From positions 28,422,001 to 28,486,000 of the forward strand of contig NC_087256.1 in the NCBI RefSeq assembly GCF_037042905.1: 64,000 bases of DNA, read 5' to 3'. The number at the start of each line of letters is the position of its first letter. Position 1 is the stretch's first letter. The position numbers were made by a program, and so were the translations under genes. This DNA comes from Lytechinus pictus (lineage: Eukaryota; Echinodermata; Echinoidea; Temnopleuroida; Toxopneustidae). Below the pieces are notes generated by a model that was not told where the DNA came from, searched no databases, and saw only the letters and a list, made by a program, of their open reading frames with translations. Below, in pieces: positions 35,478 through 47,216 of this stretch.

Positions 35478-35831
35478 TGTACTTGACTTTGGACTATACG
35501 CCTCTGCCTCAAAATTGAAATCAAATTGTCGAGTTCTAGTTCAAGGATCATGCGTGCTCACTTGGGAAAGAAATTCAAGAGTCAAAAGCGACCTACATAC
35601 ATTACATCGCATCCGCCCCCGCTCGCGATTTATGGTTTGTTTTCAGACGTTTAACTTCCACGCATCACGCATGCATCTTGTTCAAGTTCAATTTATTTAT
35701 TTTCTCATCATAAAAGTGATATACAATACATGAATGACCTGTGACAAAATTAGTGTCAAAACGGAAACCACAGAACAAGTTTTTTGTTATTAATGTGAGA
35801 TGTAGTACAATATGCGGTAGTTCGAGAAATA
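35478..35831. other. Short intergenic stretch, nothing recognised
   Basis: Unique DNA between a MITE pair and a Tc1/mariner-like element. Confidence 0.4.
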
Positions 35832-36637
35832 CAGTGCGTATCAAAAAAAGTTTGCACTTAAAAATATTGATGTAAAATTATATATTTGCAATATCCTGAA
35901 GCTTTATCCACATTTAGACATTGGTACAGATCTCTTTAATTAAATGACCATGTAACGTCGAAAAATCTTTCCGCTTGAGTGAGCACCACTTTTAATTTTG
36001 AAAAGTTCGTGAAAAATTATTTGCGCAGAACTTGGAAATAGTTATGTAAATAAAAGTAGACGTTAATCATGAAGAACACATGACTTAAGCTCGGAATATT
36101 GAGTTGAAGATATGTTTTACCTTTTTAGCTTGTTTCCTTGCCCAAAACACTTCATAGAGCGGCATTGCGATTGCGCCCCCCCCCCCCCAGGCCTTCCCCA
36201 CACACCGAGGCCATCATTATGATATCTGCTTTACACGGAGCTGTGATTCACATCAAATGGCTAATGCTTGATTTTAGGTTTCTTAATCATTGTCAAGCTT
36301 GGGAAAAGTGTGGAGAAACACGTATCAAATGAAATATGAAATGTGGTCCCACGTTAAATGATAAAACTAATAGTGAAAGAATGCTGGCGATGTCTGAAAT
36401 AAACTTTTGTGTACAATCATTTGTGTCCCCAGATGCAGATGTCATAAAAAGTGTAAAGGTTTTGCTTACCTAGGGTTAAAATGTTAATTTTGGTGGCAAA
36501 GTTGTTACAAAATATTCAAATGTATTTGATAGATGAGACCCATACCAAAAAATATATGTGAAAAAATTATCCCCATGGTGTATATTTTTCAATTCCCAGG
36601 ACTTTTTCATATTGTATACTTTTTTTGATACGCACTG
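35832..36637. mobile_element. Non-autonomous Tc1/mariner-like transposon, about 806 bp
   Basis: A perfect 20-base terminal inverted repeat, CAGTGCGTATCAAAAAAAGT, lies at 35832 and its complement ends at 36637. The CAGT...ACTG ends with a run of A are typical of Tc1/mariner-superfamily elements. No transposase DDE/D motif is visible in any frame, so it could only move with an enzyme supplied elsewhere. A clean TA duplication was not evident. A poly-C run lies at 36177-36189. Confidence 0.7.
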
Positions 36638-37232
36638 CATAGCTGAAATTCTTGATAATTGCATTAATAACAAAAAAATCAATGTTTCTTATATAAAAAC
36701 GCAGCACCAACAAACACCAGCTATACATTTAGGGCGGGCGGCAGTGGACACAAAATTAGGAGAAGGAGGATTCTATACTTTGTAAATTCACCTTCATATA
36801 CATTATCTCTTCTAAAAGTTGGGTCAAAGATCATGATCTTCAACATTGTGAGATGTTTTCGAGGATAATCCTTTAAGAGTGGTTATAACTTGAAGTGTTT
36901 TTATTATTTTTTTTTCTTCATATATTGGATGTAGTATCTTATTTATATTTTGATTTTTGTCACTGCATAGCATACAATTTGGCCTTAGGGGTCAAAGAAG
37001 AAAACGGAGAAAAGGAAAGAAAATGAAAGGGAGGTGGTGTGGAATGTTATATTTTTGTTCCACAAAGTTTAATATCTTAATCTATCACAACATCACATTT
37101 TCATTTTAAGAAGGTCGAAATTTTCCCACATGGGCCATGTTGTGCCCCTGAAGATATTGGCTTATTACACTATACACTGATGTCAGTATATGCATGGTAT
37201 TTAGCTATATGTCATGATCAGTTCTAGAGGTT
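36638..37232. other. Intergenic, nothing recognised
   Basis: AT-rich, with a purine-rich patch near 36990-37040. No gene was seen. Confidence 0.45.
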
Positions 37233-37678
37233 CTTAAAGGGATGGTCTAGGCTGGAGATAATAATTGTATCTCAATAAATAGAGTAAAATTCACAAAGCA
37301 AAATGCTGAAAATTTGATCAAAATCGGATAACAAATTACGAAGTTATTGAATTTTAAAGATGTGCATTATTCCGGTGAAACAGTTCAAGGCATTTTTTTA
37401 AATAATTTCATATATGTATGAAAAAAATGAAACATTTATGATTATTTTCATGTAATAACATAAGAAAAAGGAAAGTGGGGATGTGACATCATCAGCCCAC
37501 CTAATGAATATTCATGACGATGTGCATATAACTGTTTTCACAAAATACTGATAAACTTTGATAGTCAATAACTTCATTATTTGTTATCCGATTTTGATGA
37601 AATTTTCAGCATTTTGCTCTGTGAATTTTACTCTATTTATTTAGATATAAATATTTCAGCCCGTGCTATCCCTTTAAA
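37233..37678. mobile_element. MITE, TTAAAGGGATGGTC family (copy 1)
   Basis: The left end is TTAAAGGGATGGTCTAGGCT and the right end is its complement GTGCTATCCCTTTAA. The arms contain AATAGAGTAAAATTCACAAA and CAAAATGCTGAAAATTTNATC with their complements at 37578-37650. Internal blocks include GTGAAACAGTTC, ATGACATCATC-like sequence and AATATTCATGACGATG. Other copies are at 39778 and 50745. Confidence 0.9.
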
Positions 37679-38545
37679 ACGATAAAAATGAATTCTGTTT
37701 CACTACTCACAACCCTCAGAACTTTCAAACCTTGTTCCTTCTTTCGCTTTGGCGAATATTTTTTCGTGAATCGTTAAATATTAGACAGAAATTACCATAA
37801 TAATTGTAAACTCCACGACGTCTTGTTTGCTGAATAGATTATAATGAGTCACAATTATATCCCACTGCGATTCGGGAAGGCTCATGACGTGGCTATGAAA
37901 TGTCATACCAACATTGTTTTCACATTCAGTCAGCATGGTTTTAGTGGCATAATGAGTTAAACAATTTTGAGGGGTAGAACATAACGGAAGGGGGGTTCTT
38001 GTAAATGCGAGCGAGCGAAGTGAGCCAGCAAAATAAAAATCCTTTTCGAATTAGAAATTACTTTGTGACATTTTTTTAACACAATATTTATTTTTCTCGG
38101 TGGAACTTGCGAAGGGGGGACTGCCCCCAAGGGCCCCCATCTGTTCGCCAGTGGTACCAGCGTTGTTTATCCATTGTTTTCAAATTTAATAGGGAGGAGG
38201 GTTAAATTGGCTCACGTAGTTCATTGGGAAGATTTTGATTTTTCAACTTTGTATATTGTTTTCAATTTATTGTGAATCTATATATGAAATCTGATAAAAA
38301 TCATTTGCTATATTACTGTTTCATTATGATACGCTGCTATAATTAGTTATAACTGTTATAGTTATAATCATAATGAAGTTTATTATTAAATTCCAATTTA
38401 AATTCAATAGGGGATGCTGCTATCCCCAAAATAAAAAAGATTATTTTGCACTGGACAGAAAACCTGCCTGCTTCCCTGCTCCACTCCCGTCCTTCCTCAT
38501 GCTTTTCCTCGTTTCAGCGGCACCCCATCATGGGTTCCCTATACC
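37679..38545. other. Intergenic, nothing recognised
   Basis: No supported gene. The short frame at 38373-38660 runs into a MITE and lacks motifs. Confidence 0.45.
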
Positions 38546-38805
38546 AGGGGCGGATCCAGGATTTTCGAGGGGGCACATTTTTCCGAGGAAGAATTTGACA
38601 AGCCAACAAAAAAAGGTTTTTAACCAAAACTTAATGATATTTCATCCCCGAAAAAAATGACAAGCAAAGAAAAGAAAAGGTCTTCACTTTCAAAGAGGGG
38701 GGGGGGGGGGCATACTTCTGTTATAACGGCATTTTTACATTACAAATTTTAATTTTGCTTCTCAAAGGGGCTGTGTCCCCCCTCCCCCTGGATCCGCCAA
38801 AGCCC
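38546..38805. mobile_element. MITE, about 260 bp, ends GGGGCGGATCCAGG
   Basis: AGGGGCGGATCCAGGATTTT and GGGGGCAC at the left pair with GTGTCCCCCC and CCTGGATCCGCCAAAG at the right. A poly-G run at about 38696-38710 sits inside. No coding content. Confidence 0.85.
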
Positions 38806-38924
38806 TATACGAATTTGAAGAGAAGCAGCATGCACACCAATCTTGAAATATATTGCATTATATTGATGGCTGGTCTGTTACTAGGAACACAAGTCATGAC
38901 AGTGGGCCTATATTAGCTCACACT

Positions 38925-39186
38925 GTGACATGTCCTTCACTCAATATTGGGTACAAAATGATCCATGAGGGTAATTACGTGTCCAAACAACATTGGGCAT
39001 TTCTTTTGGGCTTTTTTTTTCCAGTGTGACGAAAATCTTGCCCATTCTAAAGTAATTACTGCTTTCTTTTTTTTTACCTTACTGGACAATATGCTTCCCA
39101 CATTGGGTAAAATATTGCCCAAAATTGGTTGTCACATAATTACCCTCGTGCTGGTATAAATTTTACCAAATATCTTTTACAGTGTT
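38925..39186. mobile_element. Probable MITE, about 260 bp
   Basis: CATGAGGGTAATTACGTG near 38965 pairs with CACATAATTACCCTCGTG at 39133-39150. The outer flanks (CACTCAATATTGGGTA on the left, TTTACCAAATATCTTTTACAG on the right) are also partly complementary. GACAATATGCTTCCCACATT-type motifs recur inside. The edges are uncertain. Confidence 0.55.
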
Positions 39187-39777
39187 GTCGTTAATAATTA
39201 GGGGCAAGGGTGAACCATGCGAATTCAAAGTTTATTAATTGAAAATGAACTTCTTTGATTTTTAAACATATTTTTCAGAAGAAGAAGAAAGGAAAAGAAA
39301 GAAAAATTAATTTATCAATTAAATATTTAAACAATTATATACTATTTCTAAAGGAAAGGGAATTAATGACAATGGGAGACAGCTGAAAATTTATACATGT
39401 ACCAACAATGAAAATAATTGAAAATCCTAAAAGAGAATGAGAAGACGTACAACTTGACCTGATCGAAAATTCATAAACATAAAAACGCATAAATATCATA
39501 AATCATTGTCCCTAAAGGAGTTCACTTCGATGTCCTGACGACCCTTGTTGACCCCGAACTACCTACGTCATTGGTCAATGTGCAGCTCTAGAGGAGATGA
39601 TGAGCGCATCCTCGAATCTCTCTATCATTTTCCTTGGACGGGGGAGTGTACATTCTTGAGAAGATACCTTGGGATATTAACTCCACCCGACCCCCCCCCC
39701 CACCCTCACAAAGAAATTGAATTATAATTCAAAGAAAATTGCCCGTCCCTCCCCTTTTCCACTTCCATGGCTTTCAT
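39187..39777. other. Intergenic, nothing recognised
   Basis: AT- and A-rich DNA with a poly-C run at 39690-39701. Confidence 0.45.
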
Positions 39778-40375
39778 TTAAAGGGATGGTCCGGGCTGAA
39801 ATATTTATATCTAAATAAATAGAGTAAAATTCACAAAGCAAAATGCTGAAAATTTCATCAAAATCGGATAACAAATAACAAAGTTATTGAATTTTAAAGT
39901 TTATCAATATTTTGTGAAAACAGTTATATGCACATCGTCATGAATATTCATTAAGAGGGTTGATGATGTCATATCTCCACTTTCCTTTTTCTTATGTTAT
40001 TACATGAAGTCATAATTGTTCAAAATTTTCATACATGTGTAACTGATATGTCTCCATTATGATAAAATAAGTTGCGGCAATAAATAACTAATGTTCTTAA
40101 TCAGTTGTCAATCCAATCGTTTTAGTTCTTGGTAGAATTTCTTTTGAATAAATCTAATTTAATACAAATGAACAAGTGCGGATATGACATCATCAGCCCA
40201 CCCAATGAATATTCGTGAAGACATGCCTATAGAACTGTTTCACCGGAATAATGCAAATCTTTAAAATTCTATAATTTCGTTATTTGTTATCCAAATTTAA
40301 TCCAATATCAGCGTTTTCCTCAGTGAATTTTACTCTATTTATTGAGAATATCTCCAGCCTGGACCATCCCTTTAA
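39778..40375. mobile_element. MITE, TTAAAGGGATGGTC family (copy 2)
   Basis: Full-length copy, longer than copy 1. The left end is TTAAAGGGATGGTCCGGGCT and the right end finishes GGACCATCCCTTTAA. The inner arms match those at 37233, and the ~300-base centre contains TATCTCCACTTTCC and CATCATCAGCCCACC. No coding content. Confidence 0.9.
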
Positions 40376-41058
40376 GTTGGCAAGCAGAGAGTAATCGTTC
40401 ACGATTATCGATAGCGGGTTGATTGTAATAAAGGGATGAAAATCATCAAACGCGCATAACACTGAAAATGTCATCAAAACCGAATGTTAAGGAAGTTGTT
40501 TCATTTTCTCTCATGTGTGATATGTTTTCATGAACCAGATACGATAATATCACACAATCACCAGTATTTCTGGTTATATTTTAATTTTTATAAGATGTTG
40601 TTATGAAGTCTTTGAAGTATCCAAATCAATTTAACATTAGGGTGGAACTTGGCTTTAACATTTAAAGTCATGACAGTGGCATACCTGAAATCGGGTGCAG
40701 GGTCTTTCTGGTAACCACAATTTCAGAAGGCACTAGAATAAGCCTCCCCCCCCCCCCAAAAAAAAAAGGGGGGGGAAGAGGTCAAAGATCAGCTATAAGC
40801 TAGTGGCAATTTATAATTGATATCAATATAGGCCTAGACATATTGTGCGAGTTCGTTGACTGGCTTTCGAATCCATGTCAATCGGTTGCTATTCCATTGC
40901 TTTACCAATTTAGTGAACCACAGGCCCGATCAAACTCTCTCTTGCCAGCTATTCATAACCATCACTCAGTGATCTTATCAAATAACATGAAACTTCATCA
41001 TTTTCATCGATCACTTTCATAATTTTGAATACTTTGTGTGAGTGCGTCAGAATAACCA
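40376..41058. other. Intergenic, nothing recognised
   Basis: Contains a poly-C/poly-A/poly-G cluster at 40745-40775. No gene was seen. Confidence 0.5.
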
Positions 41059-41191
41059 CAGTCCCGTCAACACAAAGGTTAGCGATTAACCGTAGGCTTG
41101 ATTATTACGATTGATTGTACATTGTAGTCAGTGGAATCAATCGTAGAAAAAATGTTCTAGGATCTTTGCTAAGCTTTGTGTTACGGGCCCC
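41059..41191. mobile_element. Short MITE related to the satellite at 1-1648
   Basis: CAGTCCCGTCAACACAAAGG at the left pairs with CTTTGTGTTACGGGCCCC at the right, giving an inverted-repeat element of about 133 bases. The left arm plus interior (GTTAGCGATTAACCGTAGGC, TTACGATTGATTGTACATTG, TCAATCGTA) matches the first ~120 bases of the 436-bp satellite unit. Confidence 0.75.
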
Positions 41192-41653
41192 AGGTCATAG
41201 TGTGCTTGAAACCATTAAAAGCTGCCACTTCTGAAGTCTAGACGTTTTTGCGTGGGTTTAATGAAACAGTATACTTCATACTGACAGTCATTATGATTTT
41301 ATGACCACACATTAATTTGATAACGGCATTCTGCCGGAGAAAATATTCTGAAACTAACAAAAATCTTAAGTTTGCGGTTTCCCGTACGTGTAACTATATT
41401 ATCAAAGGAAAACAAAAACAAGTTTGCACGAAGGAGGGACAGATTTAATGAGTATAGAAGCCATGAAGTTTTATCAAAATCGGTTAAAAACTAAGAGTTT
41501 TCAATTTTTGAAAATCTTGATATATCTAAAGCTATACAACATCCTATGGCCACGCACGATGACAGTTTTCAAAACAAGCAACATCGGATTTGTAATACAT
41601 TTTTTTTATAGATTTTTCCACACGATCGTTCAAGATAAAGCGTGTTTCTATAA
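41192..41653. other. Intergenic, nothing recognised
   Basis: Includes part of a 92-codon forward frame (41424-41702) without a recognisable domain. Confidence 0.4.
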
Positions 41654-41794
41654 TACCTCAGTCACACTTTGGTATACGGCGAGTCGAAAACAGCCGTTTT
41701 AACATTTTTGTACCAGCTACACATAGGTGTTTTGAATAAAACGGCTGTTTTCGACTCGCCGTACGGCTGCCGTAGAGCAAATGTGACTGAGGTA
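41654..41794. mobile_element. MITE, 141 bp, ends TACCTCAGTCACA
   Basis: TACCTCAGTCACACTTTGGT and ATACGGCGAGTCGAAAACAG (overlapping into GCCGTTTT) are matched by complements ending AAATGTGACTGAGGTA. The right arm carries a small extra insertion (CGGCTGCCG). The loop is about 35 bases. Confidence 0.9.
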
Positions 41795-42930
41795 GCGCGA
41801 TATTTTATTTATTTTGGGGGGGCTGTATATGAGCAGTGTTTTGGTCAATATAATGTACGAACAAAATATTGGTAAACATGACCAATACCAATATAATATC
41901 CGTATTATCATATTATTTTCCAAAATTTACCAGAACTAGAACTTTGGTTGACATTGAAAACTTGTTTCGGTCGTGCACATCACTATTCACAAATACATTA
42001 GTGTTTTTACCAATTCTGAATAATTTACTTTTTTTCATTAAAAGTTATTTTGGTTTGGGCTCCATATACCTACAGTATAAACACTTAGAATCGTAGAGTC
42101 ATTCTATATCCGTTTGCCATATAGACATCTGTTTGTTATTTTAATTCTTCATTCAAGTCCAGACAATAATGAAGCGTGGGTTCGTAAAAACACCCCTTAA
42201 AGAATCAGTGACGAATTCTACGATCAGGTAACGATATAAAAATGAATTGTCATCATTGAAAACAAAATAAGTATCGCTCGGAGCATCATATTTCTAATTA
42301 TAATTACTTTCATACATAAGTCATTAAAGATAAGCGTTTATAATGTATTTGTGTTAACGCTTATCTTGTATATTTATTGTTTAATTGTTTCGTTTATTGT
42401 TTCATCGTTCCAAAAACATTGGAAGAATTATTTGTGAATAACATTGGCGTACCTGTAGGGGTTAAGGGGACTTCTGCCCCCCCCCCCCCCATTATTGTCT
42501 GGATCATGATTCCTTTTTAATATTTAACCCATTGGAGATTACGACGTCTTAACACGTCAAAATATATATAACAAAATTTATCACTAATTTAAGATTTTGG
42601 GCTTGCTCGCTTAGCCTCCTCGCAACACTACATCGCATCCGGAACTCGCCACCCTCATTTTTCCGAATTATACGCCTTATTGGTTTGAATTTTCTTTTTC
42701 TAGAAGCTGAACAAAACATAAGTATTTCATGGTAGATAGATGTGTTTCCTGAGAACTAATACTTCCCTTTCCCGTTTCATGTATTCCTCGAACTTAACAT
42801 TTGTCAATCATGTCAATGAGTATTCCATCCTGTGTGGTGGTGGCAGCTCGGGATATTTTGAGAATATTACTGGCTAGTTCGTCAATATAATATGAAGAAA
42901 GAAGCTTTATAGGCTGCAGGTGTGTGATAT
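41795..42930. other. Intergenic, nothing recognised
   Basis: AT-rich with a poly-C run at 42477-42490. No gene was seen. Confidence 0.5.
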
Positions 42931-43319
42931 GTTTATTTCCAGTTCATCCAATTGCCAACTCGTCTACTATCATTTGGTCTACCGTCAGTTCGTCCTCTAT
43001 CTACATGGTCTGATTGTCATTGCGTCCACTCGCCATTTCGTCTGATAACCATTTAGTCCATATATACCATTTGGTCTAATTGGACTAAAGTGTTAATTGT
43101 GCAAAATGAATGAAAATGAAATGGATATAAGACCAACTGGCTATGAGACGAAATGGTCATAGACAAAATGGTGATTATACGAAGTGATGATTGGACCAAA
43201 TGATTATTGGACCAAATGGTTGTTAGACGAAATATTGATGGACGGAATGGCATTAGACTAAATGAAAGTAGGCCATGTTGTGAGTGCACGAGTTGGCATT
43301 AGACGAATTGTCAATTTAC
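42931..43319. mobile_element. Foldback element (copy 4)
   Basis: The left end is GTTTATTTCCAGTTCATCCA. The ~20-bp units continue to a centre near 43105-43125 (AATGAATGAAAATGAAATGG), followed by the complementary units, ending with GACGAATTGTCAATTTACG. It is close in sequence to copies 1 and 5. Confidence 0.9.
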
Positions 43320-43443
43320 GGTCTGATAGTGGGTATATTGTGAATACTGTGATTAAACTATCCAAATCTTATATGGACAAAGCTATTACCGGGTATTTCA
43401 TTAACACAAAACATACGTCGAACTAACTTTGGAGTAATCAGTA

Positions 43444-43690
43444 CACTGCAAAAACTCCGGTGTTGATTTAACACCAGCCCGGAATCTATATGTCAACACC
43501 AGAGAAGTATTGAAATTATACCAGTTTGGAATCAAACCGATGCTGTTTTAATACTAATTGGTATTGTATAAACACATCTGGAGTTAGACCAAAACCAAAC
43601 TGGTGTTGTTTAACACTTCTCTGCATGGTGTGGACATATATAGATTCCGGGCTGGTGTTAAATGAACACCGGGGTGTAGGTTTTTTTTTT
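43444..43690. mobile_element. MITE, about 245 bp, ends CACTGCAAAAACTCCGG
   Basis: AACTCCGGTGTTGATTTAAC with CAGCCCGGAATCTATAT at the left pairs with ATATAGATTCCGGGCTGGTG and TTAAATGAACACCGGGGTG at the right. An inner pair (AGAGAAGT against ACTTCTCT) and repeated GGTGTT blocks fill the centre. Confidence 0.85.
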
Positions 43691-43746
43691 CAATCACGAC
43701 ATGGACATATTCTACAACATAGAAAATCTATGGATATAATTTCTTT

Positions 43747-43945
43747 ATGACAAAGCAGTCTTTGTCGAACATCGGCGAACCAAAACAGCAGTTTCGTCCT
43801 GAACTTCGAATCGGACAAACGACATATTTGCAATTATTCATTAGCTCAGAATCTTACGACTATCAGCTGTCCCGGGTTCACAGATTTTCGACAAAGACCT
43901 CTCAGTTGTTCATTGTCATTAATGACAGCCATTTTCATAGATATT
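43747..43945. mobile_element. MITE core, CGCACCGCGG family (copy 3, ends lost)
   Basis: GACAAAGCAGTCTTTGTCGA, AACAGCAGTTTCGTCCT, ACGACATATTTGCAATTATT and TTTTCGACAAAGACCTCTCA follow the order seen at 5190-5350. The outer ends that define the family are missing. Confidence 0.7.
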
Positions 43946-43989
43946 TTTCATAAACGTGAACTTATAATATAGTAAATCCGTGTATGAAA

Positions 43990-44400
43990 TCTGTATTGAA
44001 GGGGAGGTTCACCCTGAAATGAAAGTTTGTTTCCATTTTTTTTTCTAAAAGCATAAAAAAAACATACTGGTGAATATTTGACGAAAATCCATAAAAGAAT
44101 AACGGAGTTACCGATTTCTGGGTTTTTATTTTGTGACGTCACATGTTAAGGTCCATCATGTCATTTGATATGAATTCCATAAAATAGGACATTTTCTCAG
44201 AATATCAAAAATAATTTTATCTCCGTCTGCAGTCAATATATCAACAGACACATGGTTTTCATACCCGCATCTTTACATGAGAAGGTATTTTCTGTCATGA
44301 AACATCATGGAGTATGGAATTTATTTACCATGTTTACAGTATGAGGCAGCTGCTTGCATGTGGCGTCAAGAAATTCCCTTTTTTTGGGGGGGGTTGTGAT
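43990..44400. repeat. Likely decayed repeat beginning GGGGAGGTTCACCCTG
   Basis: It opens with GGGGAGGTTCACCCTGAAAT, a phrase that looks like a transposon terminus, and has ATAAAAGAATAACGGAGTTA and TGACGTCACA blocks. No matching opposite end was found within 400 bases, so the call is tentative. Confidence 0.35.
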
Positions 44401-44500
44401 TCTCCTGTCCTTTAATGGATTTTGTTCAAACCTTCACTCGTATTTTCTCCTTTGTTGATTTACCTCTTTTATTAAAAAAAAAACAACGGCGACTTTTCGG

Positions 44501-44878
44501 TTTATTTCCAATTCGTCAAATTGCCAACTTGACTAGGCCTACTATCATAATGGTCTACCGTCAGTTCTTCCACTACTCACATGGTCTAATTGTCAATTCG
44601 TCCACTCACCATTTCGTCTAATAACCATTTGATCCAATAGCCATTTAGTCCATATACCATTTGGTCTAATTGGACTAAGTGTTAATTGCGTAAAATGAAT
44701 GAAAATGAAATGGATATTAGACCAAATGGTTACGAGACGAAATGGTAACTAGACGAAGTGATGAATGGACCAAATGGTTGTTAGACGAGCTGTTGATGGA
44801 CGGAATGGCGTTAGACTAAATGAAAGTAGACCATGTGGTGAGTAGACGAGTTGGCAGTAGACGAATTGGCAATTTACC
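44501..44878. mobile_element. Foldback element (copy 5)
   Basis: The best-preserved copy. It opens CGGTTTATTTCCAATTCGTC (from 44498), continues through units such as CACCATTTCGTCTAATAACC, has its centre near 44690-44715, and closes with the complementary units ending GACGAATTGGCAATTTACCG. Confidence 0.9.
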
Positions 44879-45318
44879 GACTTATCGGCGGAGTGGGAGC
44901 GAACGAAGCACCTGATAATGGTTCGAGTACTACTTGACTTATTGAAGGCAAGCGCAACAGTGAAAGGGAATTCCCGATTATCTTTACCGCGAAATTCCTC
45001 GCGTCAATTGGTTGGCATGCAGGGTAGATGTTCGGAGTATTTTATTTTTACTCGGGCTTTGTCTAAGATCATCTAGAATTAGAAGGCAAGTAAGTAGCCT
45101 TTGATAAAATACTTCAAAAAATAATGAAGAAGATAGGCTACTCGTCCACTACTTCTAAAAGTATAGGAGTTCGAGCAAATCAGGCCAATCAAAAAAGTCA
45201 AGCGAACTCTCATCTTATGCGCATTCGAAGCGAGAAGTTTTTATATATATTATTTCCCCATTTTCTTTCACAATTCTTGCTTTATTGTGATTGAGAAGAT
45301 ACTAATGCCCACAAACCT
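44879..45318. other. Intergenic, nothing recognised
   Basis: Unique-looking DNA between two MITE families. Confidence 0.4.
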
Positions 45319-45556
45319 ACACTCTAAAATCAAGGATTTAAAATAAATTCAAATGGGCTGTGGATAGTGACCAGCCAAATGTTGGATTTTTATTTTAAAT
45401 CTTGAGGATTAACTTACAAATCTTAAAAGATTTAGATTCAAATCTTTTTAGATTTATATTTAATTCTACAAGGTTTAAAACCAAATCTAACATTCGACTG
45501 GTCACTATTCACAGCCGATCTGGATTTAATTTAAATCCTTGATTTTTTTAGAGTGT
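45319..45556. mobile_element. MITE, ends ACACTCTAAA (family copy 2)
   Basis: Same family as 34088. ACACTCTAAAATCAAGGATT and GGCTGTGGATAGTGACCAGC at the left are answered by GGTCACTATTCACAGCCGAT and ATCCTTGATTTTTTTAGAGTGT-type sequence at the right. Confidence 0.9.
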
Positions 45557-46829
45557 ATACACCGAAAATACAATAATTATTTTCGGGGGCAAAAATACAA
45601 TGGAAAGATACGTATACTGTCGTGTTGTCAAATTGTGATTGATTGCATCTAGCTTCCAAAACTATTTTGAATTTCATTTTTGCTTTTTTTAAAGTAAAGT
45701 CTAGATGAAATGGCCTGCTTATTCCTCTCTCGACCCCCCCCCCCCCCGGACTTTTGTAGCATATCAGGGGATCATCCGAACTCTTTATAGGATCATGTGG
45801 GTATGGTGGACGATAGACAAAAACAGTTTTGGAAATCTCTGTTGTCACTTTCCAAAGTGCACGGCTCTCACGAGCACGCAATAGTTTTTAGAATGTGTAT
45901 GGATGGATGCAGAAAGTAAAAACAACTATTGTATTATTCGAAGATTGGCGAAATGTCGGCGCAGGTTTGGAAGTGATGTCAGTTCTTGTTTGAGGGATTT
46001 GTGAACGTTTTGGGACTTGGGACGTGGATTGAGCGATGCGGCCCGATCCCCGCTTATTTTCCAGGATTTTTTCCTTCATTTTTTGAGCATTTAAAATGCA
46101 AATGTTGGCCTTTTTTCCCTTCATTTTCGTCGACATTGAATCGTGCGGGTGTCCCTTGAAAACCGCACTTACGTCAATGTGACACTGTTAGTTGCAGTTA
46201 GGTTTACTTTACTCCCCCCCCCCCCCCTCCCTTTCCACAATGAAAAAGTTCCGAGTGTTAAGTTTACATCTAGGCAATCATTTCTCCATCCACATCCACT
46301 TCCCTTTCATAGAAAAACGGCGCTTCCTCCGATTGCTTTCTCCGATCCCTCGCCTCCGAGACAAATTCAAAATGGCAGTTGTACCTTGGGATCTTGCTTT
46401 GCAACGGTATTGCAAGTAAATACAATTAATTATTGATCTGACGTAGACATCTAGGAGATCTCTGAAACGTTTTTAGGTGGATTCCCCCTTTTTTGCATGT
46501 TGTTGGAATGGTTATCTAATGCTCCGGCCCTTTGCTTAGAATCTCCCTATTTTTATTTTCTTGGTATTGAGATGTATTTAAAGTTCAATGAGTTGTCGTG
46601 TTCTTCATGTTCTATCTCTCTCCCTGACACATAATTATGAAAACACACTGGTCGGTGACCGACCCGTCTGCTGAGGAAAACATAAAGAGTGAATTCTTCT
46701 TATCAGAAGCTACTTTTAAATAATCATTCTCTGTGGCAAGTTATAGGGGAAATGAATCTATCGGAGAGTGCACTGAAAATTCACCCTTCTTTTAGAATGT
46801 GACATCACTCCTAAATTTCTTTCTAACTC
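45557..46829. other. Intergenic or POLL intron, no exon recognised
   Basis: Poly-C runs at 45736-45748 and 46215-46227. Frames at 45531-45881 (-), 45888-46136 (-) and 46143-46436 (+) show no domain. I looked for upstream POLL exons, such as one encoding the GDVDVL catalytic strand, and did not find one by eye. Confidence 0.45.
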
Positions 46830-47216
46830 TTATACCTCCTCCTTTCTTCTCCTTCTTCTTCTACTCCTCTTCCTCCTTCTTCTTTTTTTTTCTCTCTTTT
46901 TTTCTTCTTCTTTTACTTCTTCTTGTTCTTCTTCTTCTACTACTACTACTTCTTCTCCTTCTGCTTCTAATTCTTCTCCTTCTTTTCTGTTTTTTTATAT
47001 ATTTTCTTCCTTTCTTTTATCTCTCTACTTTTCTGTTTTCTTTTTTTCTATTTCTTTTTTTTTCTTGTTATTTTTCTCTTCTGTTACTATTGCCATTTTC
47101 CTATTTCCTCTTTCACTTTGTATTCTATAATTCGTCTTTTTTTTCTAATTCTTCTTTACCATATTTCTAATCCACTGCCTCTTGTACCTATTTCTTCTTG
47201 CCCCCCCCCCCCCCCT
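46830..47216. repeat. Long pyrimidine tract with CTT repeats and a terminal poly-C
   Basis: Nearly 400 bases of mixed TTC/CTT/T runs (for example TTCTTCTTCTTCTACTACTA) end in a poly-C run at 47201-47215, about 90 bases before the first POLL exon. The Leu/Phe/Ser-only frame here is an artefact. Confidence 0.9.

Noticed and set aside
46799..47170. 123-codon Leu/Phe/Ser frame that resembles a membrane protein
   Set aside because: It is a translated pyrimidine tract. The hydrophobicity comes from CTT/TTC repeats.
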